Source of the DNA: Zobellia roscoffensis
Lineage (GTDB): Bacteria > Bacteroidota > Bacteroidia > Flavobacteriales > Flavobacteriaceae
NCBI RefSeq assembly: GCF_015330165.1
Contig: NZ_JADDXT010000002.1
Span: 3,251,646-3,315,645, forward strand
Length of the DNA stretch: 64,000 nucleotides
Reading direction: 5' to 3'
The notes under the pieces were generated by a model, which saw nothing but the letters and a program-made list of their open reading frames with translations, was not told the DNA's origin and ran no database searches. A program made the translations under genes and the position numbers. Shown here in pieces: positions 1 to 8,764 of this stretch (position 1 is its first letter; each line of letters opens with the position of its first letter).

Positions 1-279
1 TTCTTTAGCAACACGAATCAACATCTGACGGGCGTGTCTTCTATTCTTCACGATTATTTTTGAAATACGTTTTAAACTAGATTTAGCACGAACTAATTTG
101 ATATTAAAATCACGTACCATCTCAAATTTTTCCGAGGGGTACTGTTCAAAATTGTTTTCAAACGTTCTCTTTAATTCTCGAATTTGTCTACTTAGCTTCT
201 TGGCTCGTAAATTCAATGTATTTTCTTTAGCGATTTTTCTAATCACTTTTCTCTTTTTTGATATTTTGGGAGACCTCAT
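1..279 (-). CDS. Basic hypothetical protein, 3' end cut by window start
   Basis: Reading the minus strand from an ATG at 279 gives 93 codons without a stop down to base 1, so the C-terminus lies outside the window. The visible part starts MRSPKISKKRKVIRK and is very rich in Lys and Arg, with a predicted helical character and no signal peptide or membrane segment. The high positive charge would suit a nucleic-acid-associated protein, but I recognise no family. The next gene (473, plus strand) is divergent, with about 190 bases between them. The frame is inferred from its uninterrupted length and composition only. Confidence 0.5.
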   Translation of the reverse strand, partial: MRSPKISKKRKVIRKIAKENTLNLRAKKLSRQIRELKRTFENNFEQYPSEKFEMVRDFNIKLVRAKSSLKRISKIIVKNRRHARQMLIRVAKE

Positions 280-472
280 AAATCTTAATTTTCATCAAAT
301 TTAAAGAGGTGATGGTTTTGCAAGGAACGTAATTGCTCTAAATTTTACCCCAATTACAGAATCTAAATACGCTTTAAGCGATTGCATTAATCCTAATTAT
401 TTTAAAATCAACTGAATTGCTTACAGCCCTTTAATTTTAATAGGATTTTAAAAGACTTAACATTTAAACCAT

Positions 473-1216
473 ATGATTATCAATTTTTTAGAAAAGGGTA
501 TGGAGGTTATATCGCATCCTGCGCACGGCTTACTTTCGGCTAAAATTGCGAATCAACTAAAGAACCGTCCGTATCAAAATCATTGGATGGAGACACTCAC
601 CGCTATCATTGAGCACGATGATGAGCAATTGACCAATGAAACTAAAAACAATATTTCTGATTTTGGCATGGCGATGGATTTTGTAACTCACAAAGTGCCC
701 CTGGAAAAGATGTTGATTCATGCTAAATCCGTTTTTCAAAAAGTCTTGAAAAAATCTAGCTGGTCGGCTATGTTGCTTATCTACCATCTTGAATTTTTAT
801 ACTCGGATAAACTAGAAGAAATCGGCGACTTTAAGGTGTTTTTGACGGAACTAAGACGTTATCGTAAAAATGCTATTGCATTGCACGGTGTTAATGTAAC
901 GGGAACAGAGGAACTCTACAAAATTATGCTTTTTTCAGATAGACTCTCGCTTATTCTGTGTCAGGATGAAACACCAACTTTAGGCAGAAAGCTGGAAATA
1001 AATAAATCGATTCATGACGAACGGTACTTTATTCACAAGGCAAAGGACAACACTTTTACGGTAAAACCTTGGCCCTTTAGGGAAAACCATTTTAGTTTAT
1101 CCGTAGATACTCGTGTATTAAAGGAACTTAAATTTAAAAATGAAAAGCATTTCAACCAGAAACTGGATGAAGCTTCCATTGAAATAAAAACATTTCAGTT
1201 TTCAAAATTAGATTAA
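473..1216 (+). CDS. DUF3891 family protein
   Basis: This soluble protein of 247 residues has no signal peptide. The N-terminal part carries the pattern I associate with DUF3891: an HPAHGLLSAKIA block near residues 16-27, then AIIEHDD near residues 45-51. The conserved His and Asp residues could bind a metal, but the function of the family is not known to me. The start MIINFLEKG fits the family N-terminus; an internal Met at residue 10 is less likely. It is monocistronic, ends at a hairpin terminator shared with the convergent gene at 1283-1627, and sits beside a stress-type gene block. Confidence 0.7.
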   Translation: MIINFLEKGMEVISHPAHGLLSAKIANQLKNRPYQNHWMETLTAIIEHDDEQLTNETKNNISDFGMAMDFVTHKVPLEKMLIHAKSVFQKVLKKSSWSAMLLIYHLEFLYSDKLEEIGDFKVFLTELRRYRKNAIALHGVNVTGTEELYKIMLFSDRLSLILCQDETPTLGRKLEINKSIHDERYFIHKAKDNTFTVKPWPFRENHFSLSVDTRVLKELKFKNEKHFNQKLDEASIEIKTFQFSKLD

Positions 1217-1233
1217 CTATTTAAAAATCATAA

Positions 1234-1264
1234 AAAAAACCAGAAGCTTAGCTTCTGGTTTTTT
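1234..1264. terminator. Bidirectional rho-independent terminator
   Basis: An inverted repeat, aaaaccagaagc/gcttctggtttt around a TTA loop, is flanked by A-rich and T-rich tracts. It lies between the convergent genes ending at 1216 (plus) and 1283 (minus), so it can serve both. Confidence 0.85.
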
Positions 1265-1282
1265 AGTAGTATAACTCAAAAA

Positions 1283-1627
1283 TTATACTGCATTCGGGGG
1301 AAGTAAATCTTTATCTTTTACCTGCTCTTCTGGAACGTTTTCTAAAAACTCATACAGGTCTGCATTGGCACTTGGGCCGTAACCGGCCAACAATGTTCCT
1401 TTGCTACCGTCACTTGTTTCCATCACGTAGAGTAAAGACATGTCCGAAGGGTTGCTCATACCTTCATATCTATGTTCTTTGACTATGGTAATATCGCTAG
1501 CCTCAAAGGCTTTATTCGTCTTGGTGCTCTTTAGTTTTCCGTCAACAAAGCGGTAGGAGTCTGTATATCCTAGTTTTTCATATTCTTTAATATAATTCGA
1601 CTCATGTTTTGCATATTCATTGCTCAT
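1283..1627 (-). CDS. Small conserved Bacteroidota protein (family often mislabelled phosphoribosylpyrophosphate synthetase)
   Basis: This 114-residue acidic soluble protein has the core pattern HRYEGMSNPSD, then LLYVMETSDGSKGTLLAGYG (residues about 52-83). From memory this is the hallmark of a family of roughly 100-residue Bacteroidota proteins whose database label, phosphoribosylpyrophosphate synthetase, is not supported by any synthetase motif. There is no PRPP-binding loop, no membrane segment and no Cys motif. It follows the catalase on the same strand (24 bases downstream), so the two are probably co-transcribed and it may be a stress-associated accessory protein. Its biochemical role is unknown. 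Confidence 0.65.
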   Translation of the reverse strand: MSNEYAKHESNYIKEYEKLGYTDSYRFVDGKLKSTKTNKAFEASDITIVKEHRYEGMSNPSDMSLLYVMETSDGSKGTLLAGYGPSANADLYEFLENVPEEQVKDKDLLPPNAV

Positions 1628-1651
1628 AATAGTATCGTTTAAGTTTTATAA

Positions 1652-3793
1652 TTAAGCGGGTATATTCTCCGCTTTCTCTCTTCTTTTCCAGTTACGGTGC
1701 TGCGCTATTGCTTTGATAAAAGCTTCTGGCTTACCGTTCACAAATAGAGCGTCGTCATCTGAAATATCCATAACCGCTGTACTTTTTAAAAACTCTTCTG
1801 CTTCTCCATCTACAGCAATGGCCTTACAATGTTTATAGGCTTCGTTAACGAATTTGGTAAATTTGGCCTGTGCCATTAGGGTTTCAATAGATTTTTTTCC
1901 TCCAGGAATGTAGACCGCATCAAAAAGGACACTTTCCGTAGTTGCTATAGCTGCATCTACTTTATGGTCCTTATCCTTATCACATTTCACCGTTCCTCCA
2001 TGTGCAGCAACCAATTTTACCATAGCGCCTTCTTTTTCAAGTTCTTCTTTCACTTTCTTGAAAATACCCATATGGAATCCATCCGCAACAAGAACAGCTA
2101 TTTGTCGCGTGGCGATGGAGTTAAAATTAGTGTTGGCCTGACTCAATTTTGGGGACTCGTCCAGATATATTTTTTTCTCGCCTGGTTGTTGTTCTTCCAC
2201 ATTCGCATCCGCTCCTATAGCTTGGTTTAATGGCATATCAACCGAAGAAGGAACTTCAATACCCAAGTTTGTAGCTACCTTTTTAGCCAAATCAGAATCA
2301 ATCTGGTCAATGAGGTAGAGCATACGTTCTTTTATATGCTTGAATTCGCATTTGCCCAATTCAAAGGTATAGGCTCCGGCAACATGTTCTTTTTCCCAAT
2401 CGGCAAGACTTCTATAGAATAGTGCTGGCTGAGAGAAATGATCATTAAAACTCTCACTACGAGCCCTAATTTTTTTAGCGTCTATTCGCTCTTGATACGA
2501 CTCAAAACCGCCCTCGGCAACCGTAGAAAGGTATGGGCATCCTCCACTGATTGAATTAGGAAAATATGCCGTTCTGCCCTTTGGTATCTCGGTTTGCATA
2601 TGACCGTCACGCTGATTGTTCTGTGCTTCGGCCACAGGTCTATTTATTGGAATTTGATGAAAATTATGAGAGCCCAGTCTTGAAAGTTGGGTGTCTCGGT
2701 ATGAGAACAGCCTGCCTTGTAACAAAGGATCATTCGTAAAATCTATACCAGGTACGATACTTCCGGGCATAAAGGCAACCTGTTCCGTTTCTGCGAAGAA
2801 ATTTTCAGGGTTTCTGTTCAGAACCATTTTACCCACGACTTTTACAGGCACCATCTCTTCGGGAATCAGTTTTGTAGGATCAAGAAGGTCAAAGTCATAT
2901 TTATGCTCGTCTTCTTCAGGTACAATTTGAAGTCCCAGTTCCCATTCCGGGTACTGCCCCGCTTCAATGGCATCCCATAAATCTCTCCTATGAAAATCAG
3001 AATCCGCTCCGCTAATTTTTACGGCTTCATCCCATGTTACGGAATGTACACCCAGTTTAGGTTTCCAGTGGAATTTTACGAAATGGGCTTTTCCTTCTTT
3101 ATTGATCAAACGGAAAGTGTGGATACTAAACCCTTCCATCATACGAAAGCTACGTGGTATGGCACGGTCACTCATTAACCATATTTGGTTGTGAAGCGTT
3201 TCTGGAGTTAACGATACAAAATCATAAAATGTGTCATGAGCAGATGCTGCTTGCGGAATTTCTTGATGAGGTTCTGGCTTTACCGAGTGAATCAAATCTG
3301 GAAATTTCATCGCATCTTGAATAAAGAAGATAGGCATGTTGTTTCCCACTAGATCCCATGTACCTTCATCTGTGTAAAATTTTACGGCAAAGCCACGAAC
3401 ATCTCGCGCTAAATCCGTAGAACCTTTAGACCCTGCCACTGTAGAAAAGCGAACAAACACTGGTGTTTTTCTAGATGTATCCGTAAAAATACCTGCTTTT
3501 GAGTATTCTTCAATGCTATCGTAAAGTTCAAAATAACCGTGAGCTCCACTTCCTCTGGCATGAACGATACGCTCTGGGATTCTTTCGTGGTCAAAATTGT
3601 GAATTTTTTCACGCAACATGAAATCCTCAAGTAACGTAGCGCCTCGTGCACCTGCTTTTAAAGAGTTGTTGGTGTCATTGACTTTTAATCCTTGTCTGGT
3701 AGTTAACGGTTTACCGGTGTAGTCTACAGAAAACTTCTCAAGTTGTTCGTCTTTGCTTGTAGTTAGTTTTTTGGATGTTTTTTTGGATTCCAT
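1652..3793 (-). CDS. katE: Large-subunit monofunctional haem catalase with C-terminal DJ-1/PfpI-like domain (KatE/HPII type)
   Basis: It decomposes hydrogen peroxide to water and oxygen in the cytoplasm. From the start chosen here (MESKKTSKK) it has 713 residues, the length of large-subunit clade 2 catalases. The distal haem-pocket block ARGSGAHGYFELYD, the RFSTVAGSKGSTD block, NNMPIFFIQDA and the proximal-side RLFSYRDTQLSRLG with the haem-ligand Tyr are all present. The last about 140 residues, from RQIAVLVADGFHMG, form the flavodoxin-like DJ-1/PfpI domain typical of HPII. The frame is open up to 3958, but that extension would run through the gene at 3841-4248 and has no catalase similarity, so the ATG at 3793 is preferred. 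It is probably in an operon with the genes on either side. Confidence 0.93.
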   Translation of the reverse strand: MESKKTSKKLTTSKDEQLEKFSVDYTGKPLTTRQGLKVNDTNNSLKAGARGATLLEDFMLREKIHNFDHERIPERIVHARGSGAHGYFELYDSIEEYSKAGIFTDTSRKTPVFVRFSTVAGSKGSTDLARDVRGFAVKFYTDEGTWDLVGNNMPIFFIQDAMKFPDLIHSVKPEPHQEIPQAASAHDTFYDFVSLTPETLHNQIWLMSDRAIPRSFRMMEGFSIHTFRLINKEGKAHFVKFHWKPKLGVHSVTWDEAVKISGADSDFHRRDLWDAIEAGQYPEWELGLQIVPEEDEHKYDFDLLDPTKLIPEEMVPVKVVGKMVLNRNPENFFAETEQVAFMPGSIVPGIDFTNDPLLQGRLFSYRDTQLSRLGSHNFHQIPINRPVAEAQNNQRDGHMQTEIPKGRTAYFPNSISGGCPYLSTVAEGGFESYQERIDAKKIRARSESFNDHFSQPALFYRSLADWEKEHVAGAYTFELGKCEFKHIKERMLYLIDQIDSDLAKKVATNLGIEVPSSVDMPLNQAIGADANVEEQQPGEKKIYLDESPKLSQANTNFNSIATRQIAVLVADGFHMGIFKKVKEELEKEGAMVKLVAAHGGTVKCDKDKDHKVDAAIATTESVLFDAVYIPGGKKSIETLMAQAKFTKFVNEAYKHCKAIAVDGEAEEFLKSTAVMDISDDDALFVNGKPEAFIKAIAQHRNWKRREKAENIPA

Positions 3794-3840
3794 TTTTTTA
3801 GTGCATTTAATTGAAAATTGTTGGGGAGTAATTTTTAACA

Positions 3841-4248
3841 TTAATCCATTGTCCTGAAATGAGCTTTGGCCAGAATACTTGCTTCTATTTTTGTAGCCTG
3901 TTCTATTAATAGGCAGTTTAACTTTTGGTGGAGATCCAATTGTATCATAACATGACAAATTTCTAGAGCTTTTCTATCTAACAAGTCAATATTTAGACTG
4001 GTGCCGACCATCATGTTAAGGTAGTTTCTACCGTACAGTTGATTGTGCCACGCGTACAATTCTGAAAATTCAATTTCATCCGATTCTTTTATAGCTACGT
4101 GCCATATATCCAGCAAAAAGTTTGAACGCTCAATGGCACATTGTTCCATGAGCATACGCATCATTGGATTTTTCTCTTTTAAAGCGCTTTCTACATAGCG
4201 AATTTCACTTATTACATATACTTTAAGAAGTTGTTCAAGGCATTCCAT
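3841..4248 (-). CDS. Helix-rich hypothetical protein upstream of catalase
   Basis: This is a roughly 135-residue, mostly alpha-helical protein from the ATG at 4248 (MECLEQLLK). An alternative ATG at 4287 adds 13 residues. It has no signal peptide or clear motif. The pattern of long amphipathic helices with scattered Glu and His loosely resembles ferritin-like or PA2169-type four-helix proteins, but I cannot place it in a family. It ends 47 bases before the catalase start on the same strand, which suggests one transcript and a link to peroxide stress. The 236-base gap to the divergent dehydrogenase at 4524 probably contains promoters for both directions. Confidence 0.5.
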   Translation of the reverse strand: MECLEQLLKVYVISEIRYVESALKEKNPMMRMLMEQCAIERSNFLLDIWHVAIKESDEIEFSELYAWHNQLYGRNYLNMMVGTSLNIDLLDRKALEICHVMIQLDLHQKLNCLLIEQATKIEASILAKAHFRTMD

Positions 4249-4523
4249 AGTGTTGATTAAGATTCTACAATACATAAAATTATTCATGGGAATCTGAAGA
4301 CTTGAGCTGTAAAAAAATGATTGTTAGTGCAAATGATAAATATTGTATATCAGGTGATAAGCGGAAAAACGAAAAGTATTTGAATCAATTTTTATTGTAA
4401 CTGAGCTATTTCTTGTGGAATCTCATAATTAAATTCGACTTAGTTTTTGAAGGAATTTTCATGTTATAAGGAAGTGAGAATCTTTAATAAGCAATCATAA
4501 AAATTAATCTTAAAAGATAAATT

Positions 4524-5378
4524 ATGTCAGATACAGCAACGATTGAAAAAGGAAAAGAGGACTTGGGTAGACCGGGCCTTGAAGCGAACATGATAACTAA
4601 ACCTGAAACTATAAAATCTAGTTACAGAGGGAGTGATAAATTAAAAGGAAAAATAGCATTGATTACGGGTGGAGATAGTGGTATTGGTCGTGCCGTTGCA
4701 GTTCATTACGCACGAGAAGGAGCCCATATTGCCATTACGTACCTAAACGAAAACGAAGATGCGGAAACCACAAAAAAGATGGTAGAGGAGGAAGGGGTAA
4801 AATGTTTGACCTTTTCTGGAGACCTTAGAAATCATGATTTTAGTAATGACTTGGTTAAGAAAGTTGTAGATACGTATGGCGGCATAGACATTTTGGTAAA
4901 TAATGCAGCCACTCAATATACCCAAGAAGATTTTAGTGAGATTTCATTAGACCATTTAAAAGAAACTTTTGACACCAATATTGTTGCCATGATATACCTT
5001 ACCCAACAAGTATATCCTCACTTAAAGAAAGGTTCGCGAATCATTAATACAACGTCCATAACGAGCTACAGAGGTAATAAAGTATTAGTAGATTATTCAA
5101 GCACCAAAGGGGCAATTACCTCGTTTACAAGGGCTTTGTCTTCGCAACTAGCAGAGAAGAATATTTTGGTAAACGGAGTAGCCCCCGGTCCCATATGGAC
5201 ACCGTTAATTCCCGCTACTATGGATGATATTGAAGATTTTGGAGAAGATACTCCTCTTGGTAGATGTGGTCAACCCTCAGAAGTTGCACCAGCATACGTT
5301 TACTTGGCATCCGAGGACAGTAGTTATATGACAGGGCAAGTCATGCATATTAATGGAGGAGAGATTATAGGAGGTTAA
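4524..5378 (+). CDS. SDR family NAD(P)-dependent oxidoreductase (general-stress type)
   Basis: A classical short-chain dehydrogenase/reductase of 284 residues with an N-terminal extension of about 40 residues before the Rossmann fold. The nucleotide-binding loop TGGDSGIGRAV is near residues 48-58, NNAATQ near 126-131, and the catalytic Ser plus YSSTK are near 176-193. APGPIWTPLIP follows the active site. The N-terminal extension and the overall pattern match the YghA/YhdF/general-stress-39 group of SDRs often annotated as glucose 1-dehydrogenase-like. The substrate is unknown. It is monocistronic, divergent from the catalase operon and closed by the terminator at 5406. Confidence 0.85.
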   Translation: MSDTATIEKGKEDLGRPGLEANMITKPETIKSSYRGSDKLKGKIALITGGDSGIGRAVAVHYAREGAHIAITYLNENEDAETTKKMVEEEGVKCLTFSGDLRNHDFSNDLVKKVVDTYGGIDILVNNAATQYTQEDFSEISLDHLKETFDTNIVAMIYLTQQVYPHLKKGSRIINTTSITSYRGNKVLVDYSSTKGAITSFTRALSSQLAEKNILVNGVAPGPIWTPLIPATMDDIEDFGEDTPLGRCGQPSEVAPAYVYLASEDSSYMTGQVMHINGGEIIGG

Positions 5379-5405
5379 AATTTAAAGACGCTTTTTTGAT
5401 TCCTA

Positions 5406-5440
5406 GGGTATTTGCTTTTTAGCGGATGCCCTTTTTTTTA
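5406..5440 (+). terminator. Rho-independent terminator after the SDR gene
   Basis: Bases 5406-5415 (gggtatttgc) pair with 5422-5431 (gcggatgccc) over ten positions, allowing G-U pairs, and a run of eight T follows. Confidence 0.7.
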
Positions 5441-5587
5441 TTCGTTATCATCTTCAAAACGGCTTGAATGGACTGTCAAAATCATTTTTTAATCAAACTG
5501 ATCATTTGTGTCAAGGTTAAATGTGATGAAATCAATAGTGCTGCTTATCTGATTGTAACTTGCTATTGAACTTAAAAGAATCGTAAA

Positions 5588-5992
5588 ATGAAAACACAAG
5601 CATATTTAGCATTTGATGGTAATTGTCAAGAAGCACTTAACTTCTATTCCGATGTACTTGGTGCAGAAATAAAGAACAGACAGACCTATGCCGATAAGAA
5701 AATAGATGTTCCTTCAGCATATAGGGATAGACTTCAGCATGCCGAGCTTAAAGGTAAAGGTGTGAATTTTATGGCCTATGATGCTGCACCGGACACACCG
5801 CTAACGGAAGGAACTAAAATACATTTAAGTGTAGATCTTAATGATAAAAAAGAGGCACAAGATTTATATGATAAACTTTCTGCAGGTGGCCGTGTGCATC
5901 ATGAACTCAGAGAACGGGAATGGAATGCCCTTTTTGGTCGTTTTACAGACCGCTATGGCATAAACTGGATGATTAACTGTGATTTAAATTAA
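5588..5992 (+). CDS. VOC family protein, PhnB/YjdN-like
   Basis: This 134-residue cytoplasmic protein has the vicinal-oxygen-chelate fold pattern of PhnB/YjdN-like proteins: AYLAFDGNCQEALNFYSDVL at the start, HAELKGKGVNFMAYD in the middle and FGRFTDRYGINWMIN at the end. Proteins of this group are compact glyoxalase-like dimers whose substrates are mostly unknown; the similarity to phosphonate-locus PhnB does not imply phosphonate metabolism. It sits between an SDR and a DUF421 protein in the stress-type block. No signal peptide is present, and the start is the only Met near the conserved N-terminus. Confidence 0.8.
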   Translation: MKTQAYLAFDGNCQEALNFYSDVLGAEIKNRQTYADKKIDVPSAYRDRLQHAELKGKGVNFMAYDAAPDTPLTEGTKIHLSVDLNDKKEAQDLYDKLSAGGRVHHELREREWNALFGRFTDRYGINWMINCDLN

Positions 5993-6050
5993 CCTTTTGT
6001 TTTTAAGCAAAATGTATTTAAGAACAATATAGATAAAGTAGAAACATGTT

Positions 6051-6572
6051 ATGAGTGGGTGGTTTAAATTTTCCTGGGATGCCTTTGGTGCCATCATTAT
6101 TACAGCTTTGGGTATCTATATTACCGTAATACTAATGACACGTATTTGTGGTAAACGGAGTTTCTCAAAAATGTCTAGTTTTGATTTTGCCATGACCGTG
6201 GCAGTTGGGTCTATTATTGCAACAACGGTACTATCCAAAACGGTGAGTTTATATGATGGTATCATTGGCATTATCACAATTTATCTTTTACAAATGGGTG
6301 CAGCTTATGTAAGACGCCATGATATGGTTAAAAAAGTAATGGACAATACACCTTTACTACTCATGGACGGGGAAATTATTTTAGAAAATAACCTACGCAA
6401 GGGAAGAGTTACAAAATCGGATTTACAGGCCAAATTGCGGGAGGCTAACATAACGGAGCTTTCTGAGGTAAAAGCAGTAGTTTTTGAAACCACTGGAGAT
6501 ATTTCCGTACTACACAAGCAACATGACCGCCCTATTGAAGATTTTCTAATGGAAGACGTTACCCGTTCATAA
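6051..6572 (+). CDS. DUF421 / YetF-like inner-membrane protein
   Basis: It has 173 residues. Three hydrophobic segments (about residues 11-30, 46-62 and 68-86) are followed by a cytoplasmic DUF421-type domain with PLLLMDGEIILENNLRKGR, and a C-terminal part with LREANITELSEVKAVVFETTG. This is the normal layout of the YetF/DUF421 family, whose role is unknown although Bacillus members are stress- and sporulation-associated. The gene follows the VOC gene by 58 bases and ends at a strong terminator. The start MSGWFKFSW places the first membrane helix in the usual position. Confidence 0.85.
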   Translation: MSGWFKFSWDAFGAIIITALGIYITVILMTRICGKRSFSKMSSFDFAMTVAVGSIIATTVLSKTVSLYDGIIGIITIYLLQMGAAYVRRHDMVKKVMDNTPLLLMDGEIILENNLRKGRVTKSDLQAKLREANITELSEVKAVVFETTGDISVLHKQHDRPIEDFLMEDVTRS

Positions 6573-6592
6573 AAAATACAGATTACTATGAT

Positions 6593-6628
6593 AAAAGCTA
6601 CTTCCATTTTCATGGAAGTAGCTTTTTT
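6593..6628 (+). terminator. Strong rho-independent terminator
   Basis: A 15-base-pair stem (aaaagctacttccat pairing with atggaagtagctttt) is followed by T residues, 20 bases after the DUF421 stop codon. Confidence 0.9.
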
Positions 6629-6905
6629 GTAATTGATAGCGCTCATTTTTCTATTAAAAATGTCCAATTAACTAGATAAGATTAAATAATTTCATAAGAA
6701 ATTTCAGAAGTTTTGTAGGATTTCCAATTATATGGATATTCACGCTTTTGCGACTTCAAACCGAAAGTACAACTGAAATTTGGTATTTCTTTTTATACAA
6801 TAGGCAGGGTGTCCTTTTCAATGGGGCATGACAGTCTGTATATTAAAAAGAGCAATGAGAGAGCCTGTGTAAGTTCAGGTTAGTTTTTAATTAAATTTTT
6901 AAGTT

Positions 6906-7127
6906 ATGCAAAATTATAACTATAAGTACACGGTCAAAGACAAAATTACAGGTGAAACACTTTTTTCGAACATTAACGATTTGAGTAAGATAGGTATTTT
7001 GCGTAACAATGATTTTTTTCAATATATAGCAACTGAGGCAGAGATGCAGCGTTTGGGCGAATGTAAATTGGCAAATGAAGATTATATCTGTATAGTTCGG
7101 CTAGGTAATAGTAGAAGAGTAGTCTGA
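6906..7127 (+). CDS. Small hypothetical protein
   Basis: This is a 73-residue soluble protein starting MQNYNYKYTVKDK, with a likely beta-rich N-terminal half and no signal peptide, Cys pair or recognisable motif. I know no family for it. Support is moderate: it is an isolated open frame, has an AT-rich upstream stretch as is usual for this phylum, and stands in the same orientation as its neighbours in the stress block. It could be a spurious frame. Confidence 0.45.
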   Translation: MQNYNYKYTVKDKITGETLFSNINDLSKIGILRNNDFFQYIATEAEMQRLGECKLANEDYICIVRLGNSRRVV

Positions 7128-7250
7128 AATAGGTAAGTTTTAAAAACGTTCAAATGAAATTTTTTGGGATCGATCTAGAAAAGAGTTTCCCGTTAAATTT
7201 GAATATATGCTAAACGGTAGGCATTAAAGTTACCGCAAAATAAAAATGAT

Positions 7251-7700
7251 ATGAATAGCGATATAAAAGAAATTGAAGATAGTCTGAACGATATAATTCA
7301 GAAAAACGAAGATGCAATTAAAGGATATGATAAAGCGACGGAAAATGCTGAAGGAATAGGTCTTAAGAGTTATTTTCAGAATAAATCCATAGAAAGAAGA
7401 AATTTTCTTGTTGAATTGAAAGCAGCGGCGCCGGCCCTTAAAACCAGAGATGATATTGACGGGAGCGCAACAGGAGCTATGCACAGAGCTTGGATGGATG
7501 TAAAGACTTTCTTCTCGGGAGACAACGATGAAGCTATGTTGGAAGAAGCCATACGTGGTGACAAAGCCGCAATAGAAGAGTATAATGAAGTTTTGGCAGA
7601 CACACATTTGCCAATTAAAGCAGCAGAAGTAATTAGAAAGCAGAGAGAGTGGTTAATGACAGATTTAAAAACCATTAAAACATTGGAAGATGTTAGATAA
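7251..7700 (+). CDS. PA2169 family four-helix-bundle protein
   Basis: This 149-residue all-helical protein has the ferritin-like PA2169/DUF2383 pattern: LNDIIQKNEDAIKGYDKATE, SIERRNFLVELKA, GAMHRAWMDVKTFFSGDN and EEAIRGDKAAIEEY. The motifs are spaced as in a four-helix bundle, with Glu and His residues that could hold a metal pair, although the function of the family is not established. Its presence beside a catalase, an SDR and a DUF421 gene fits the frequent occurrence of such genes in stress-response blocks. It is monocistronic with a terminator at 7724. Confidence 0.8.
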   Translation: MNSDIKEIEDSLNDIIQKNEDAIKGYDKATENAEGIGLKSYFQNKSIERRNFLVELKAAAPALKTRDDIDGSATGAMHRAWMDVKTFFSGDNDEAMLEEAIRGDKAAIEEYNEVLADTHLPIKAAEVIRKQREWLMTDLKTIKTLEDVR

Positions 7701-7723
7701 TCATTATCAACTATTAAGGTTAT

Positions 7724-7749
7724 AAAGTCCCTAAATGGGGCTTTTTTTA
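7724..7749 (+). terminator. Rho-independent terminator
   Basis: The stem aagtccc/ggggctt (one G-U pair) with a five-base loop is followed by seven T, just downstream of the PA2169-type gene. Confidence 0.75.
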
Positions 7750-7775
7750 TGTTTTAAAAGATGGGGCTACAGCTT

Positions 7776-8615
7776 TTATTTTTTCGCTTTCAAGAAGCCA
7801 AATTCATTACTTTTAATTACATACCCAATACGAACCATACTTGAATACTGTTCGTAATCGATTAGGTTTTCGGCATGACCGGCAAACCATTCAAACATAA
7901 TATATTGGTTGGAGTTATGTTTGAAAGGGCGGTAACTCAAACGGGTTTGGATTGATCCTCTTGTATCAAAGTTCAGACCTTTTCTTACTTTGACCTCCAA
8001 TATGAGTTCATCGGGAATAAAATCATGCGATACACTTACTTCCCCTAGTCCCACATAATCCAATAAATTAGGATTTCCTTCTTTATAGCCAAAGGGCAAC
8101 CATCCTTTTACATGCAACATGGTTTTCTTTCCCACTAGAGTAGAATACTGTAGGCTAAGACGGTTCCAGCTTCTAGAATAAATACTGTCTCGTCCATTAG
8201 ATTCGTGTTCAAAAACAAGGGTAGCCATGCCATTAACCCTATCATCTGAACCATAAAAAGCTTTACCCACACCAATGGTTGGGTTAAAGTTAATTTCCCT
8301 AAAAGGATATGAATCTTTATAAATATCCCAAAAAGCCTTTTGACTGTAGGTTAAATACAGATAGGTTTCCCAAGGTAAAATAGAACGGGTAATTATTTGC
8401 TTAAAGCTAATTTGGTACTTAGCATTTGCAGTAGAACTATTTATAGGGTTGTTCGTGGGAACGCCCGTTATAAAATAATTGTCCTTGTGAATAGTGAACG
8501 ATGGAATACGTTGCATGGTATCTCGCATTTCTTCTCGCGTAAGACCTTGTGCGTTGAGGTCAGAAATAACAAATTGCAGCCCTATTAAAATCCACAAAGA
8601 GATTTTAAGATTCAT
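7776..8615 (-). CDS. pldA: Outer-membrane phospholipase A1 (OMPLA)
   Basis: A beta-barrel esterase of the outer membrane that hydrolyses acyl chains of phospholipids. From the ATG at 8615 (MNLKISLWILIG) it has 279 residues with a signal peptide ending near NAQG. The signature HESNGRDSIYSRSWNR carries the catalytic His137 and Ser139 and the supporting Asn151, with the same His-x-Ser and Ser-x11-Asn spacing as the Escherichia coli enzyme. YSQKAFWDIY and SYPFRE are further OMPLA blocks. The frame is open to 8654, but that extension would overlap the terminator of the upstream gene, so the later ATG is preferred. Calcium-dependent dimer activation is known for the family and was not assessed here. 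Confidence 0.9.
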   Translation of the reverse strand: MNLKISLWILIGLQFVISDLNAQGLTREEMRDTMQRIPSFTIHKDNYFITGVPTNNPINSSTANAKYQISFKQIITRSILPWETYLYLTYSQKAFWDIYKDSYPFREINFNPTIGVGKAFYGSDDRVNGMATLVFEHESNGRDSIYSRSWNRLSLQYSTLVGKKTMLHVKGWLPFGYKEGNPNLLDYVGLGEVSVSHDFIPDELILEVKVRKGLNFDTRGSIQTRLSYRPFKHNSNQYIMFEWFAGHAENLIDYEQYSSMVRIGYVIKSNEFGFLKAKK

Positions 8616-8652
8616 ATGATTGTCTACTTTAGGTTGAATAATAAGAAAGCGC

Positions 8653-8681
8653 AAAAATAGCCATTCAGAACGGCTATTTTT
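8653..8681 (-). terminator. Hairpin terminator downstream of the TPR-LuxR gene
   Basis: The inverted repeat aaaaatagcc/ggctattttt encloses a nine-base loop, with A/T tracts on both sides. It lies about 85 bases after the minus-strand stop at 8765 and before the pldA start. Confidence 0.75.
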
Positions 8682-8764
8682 AACGAGATAGGGTAAAATT
8701 TTGTTTTAATTAGGGAAAGAAGGAAATACCCTTGTTTAAAGTATCTTAAGACTTACGGAATGGT

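Noticed and set aside
98..304. 68-codon plus-strand open frame
   Set aside because: It is antisense to the longer, uninterrupted, strongly biased minus-strand frame at 1-279, and its sequence looks like a shadow rich in Phe, Leu and Ser.
3794..3958. N-terminal extension of the catalase
   Set aside because: It overlaps the end of the gene at 3841-4248 and has no catalase similarity; the ATG at 3793 gives the normal protein start.
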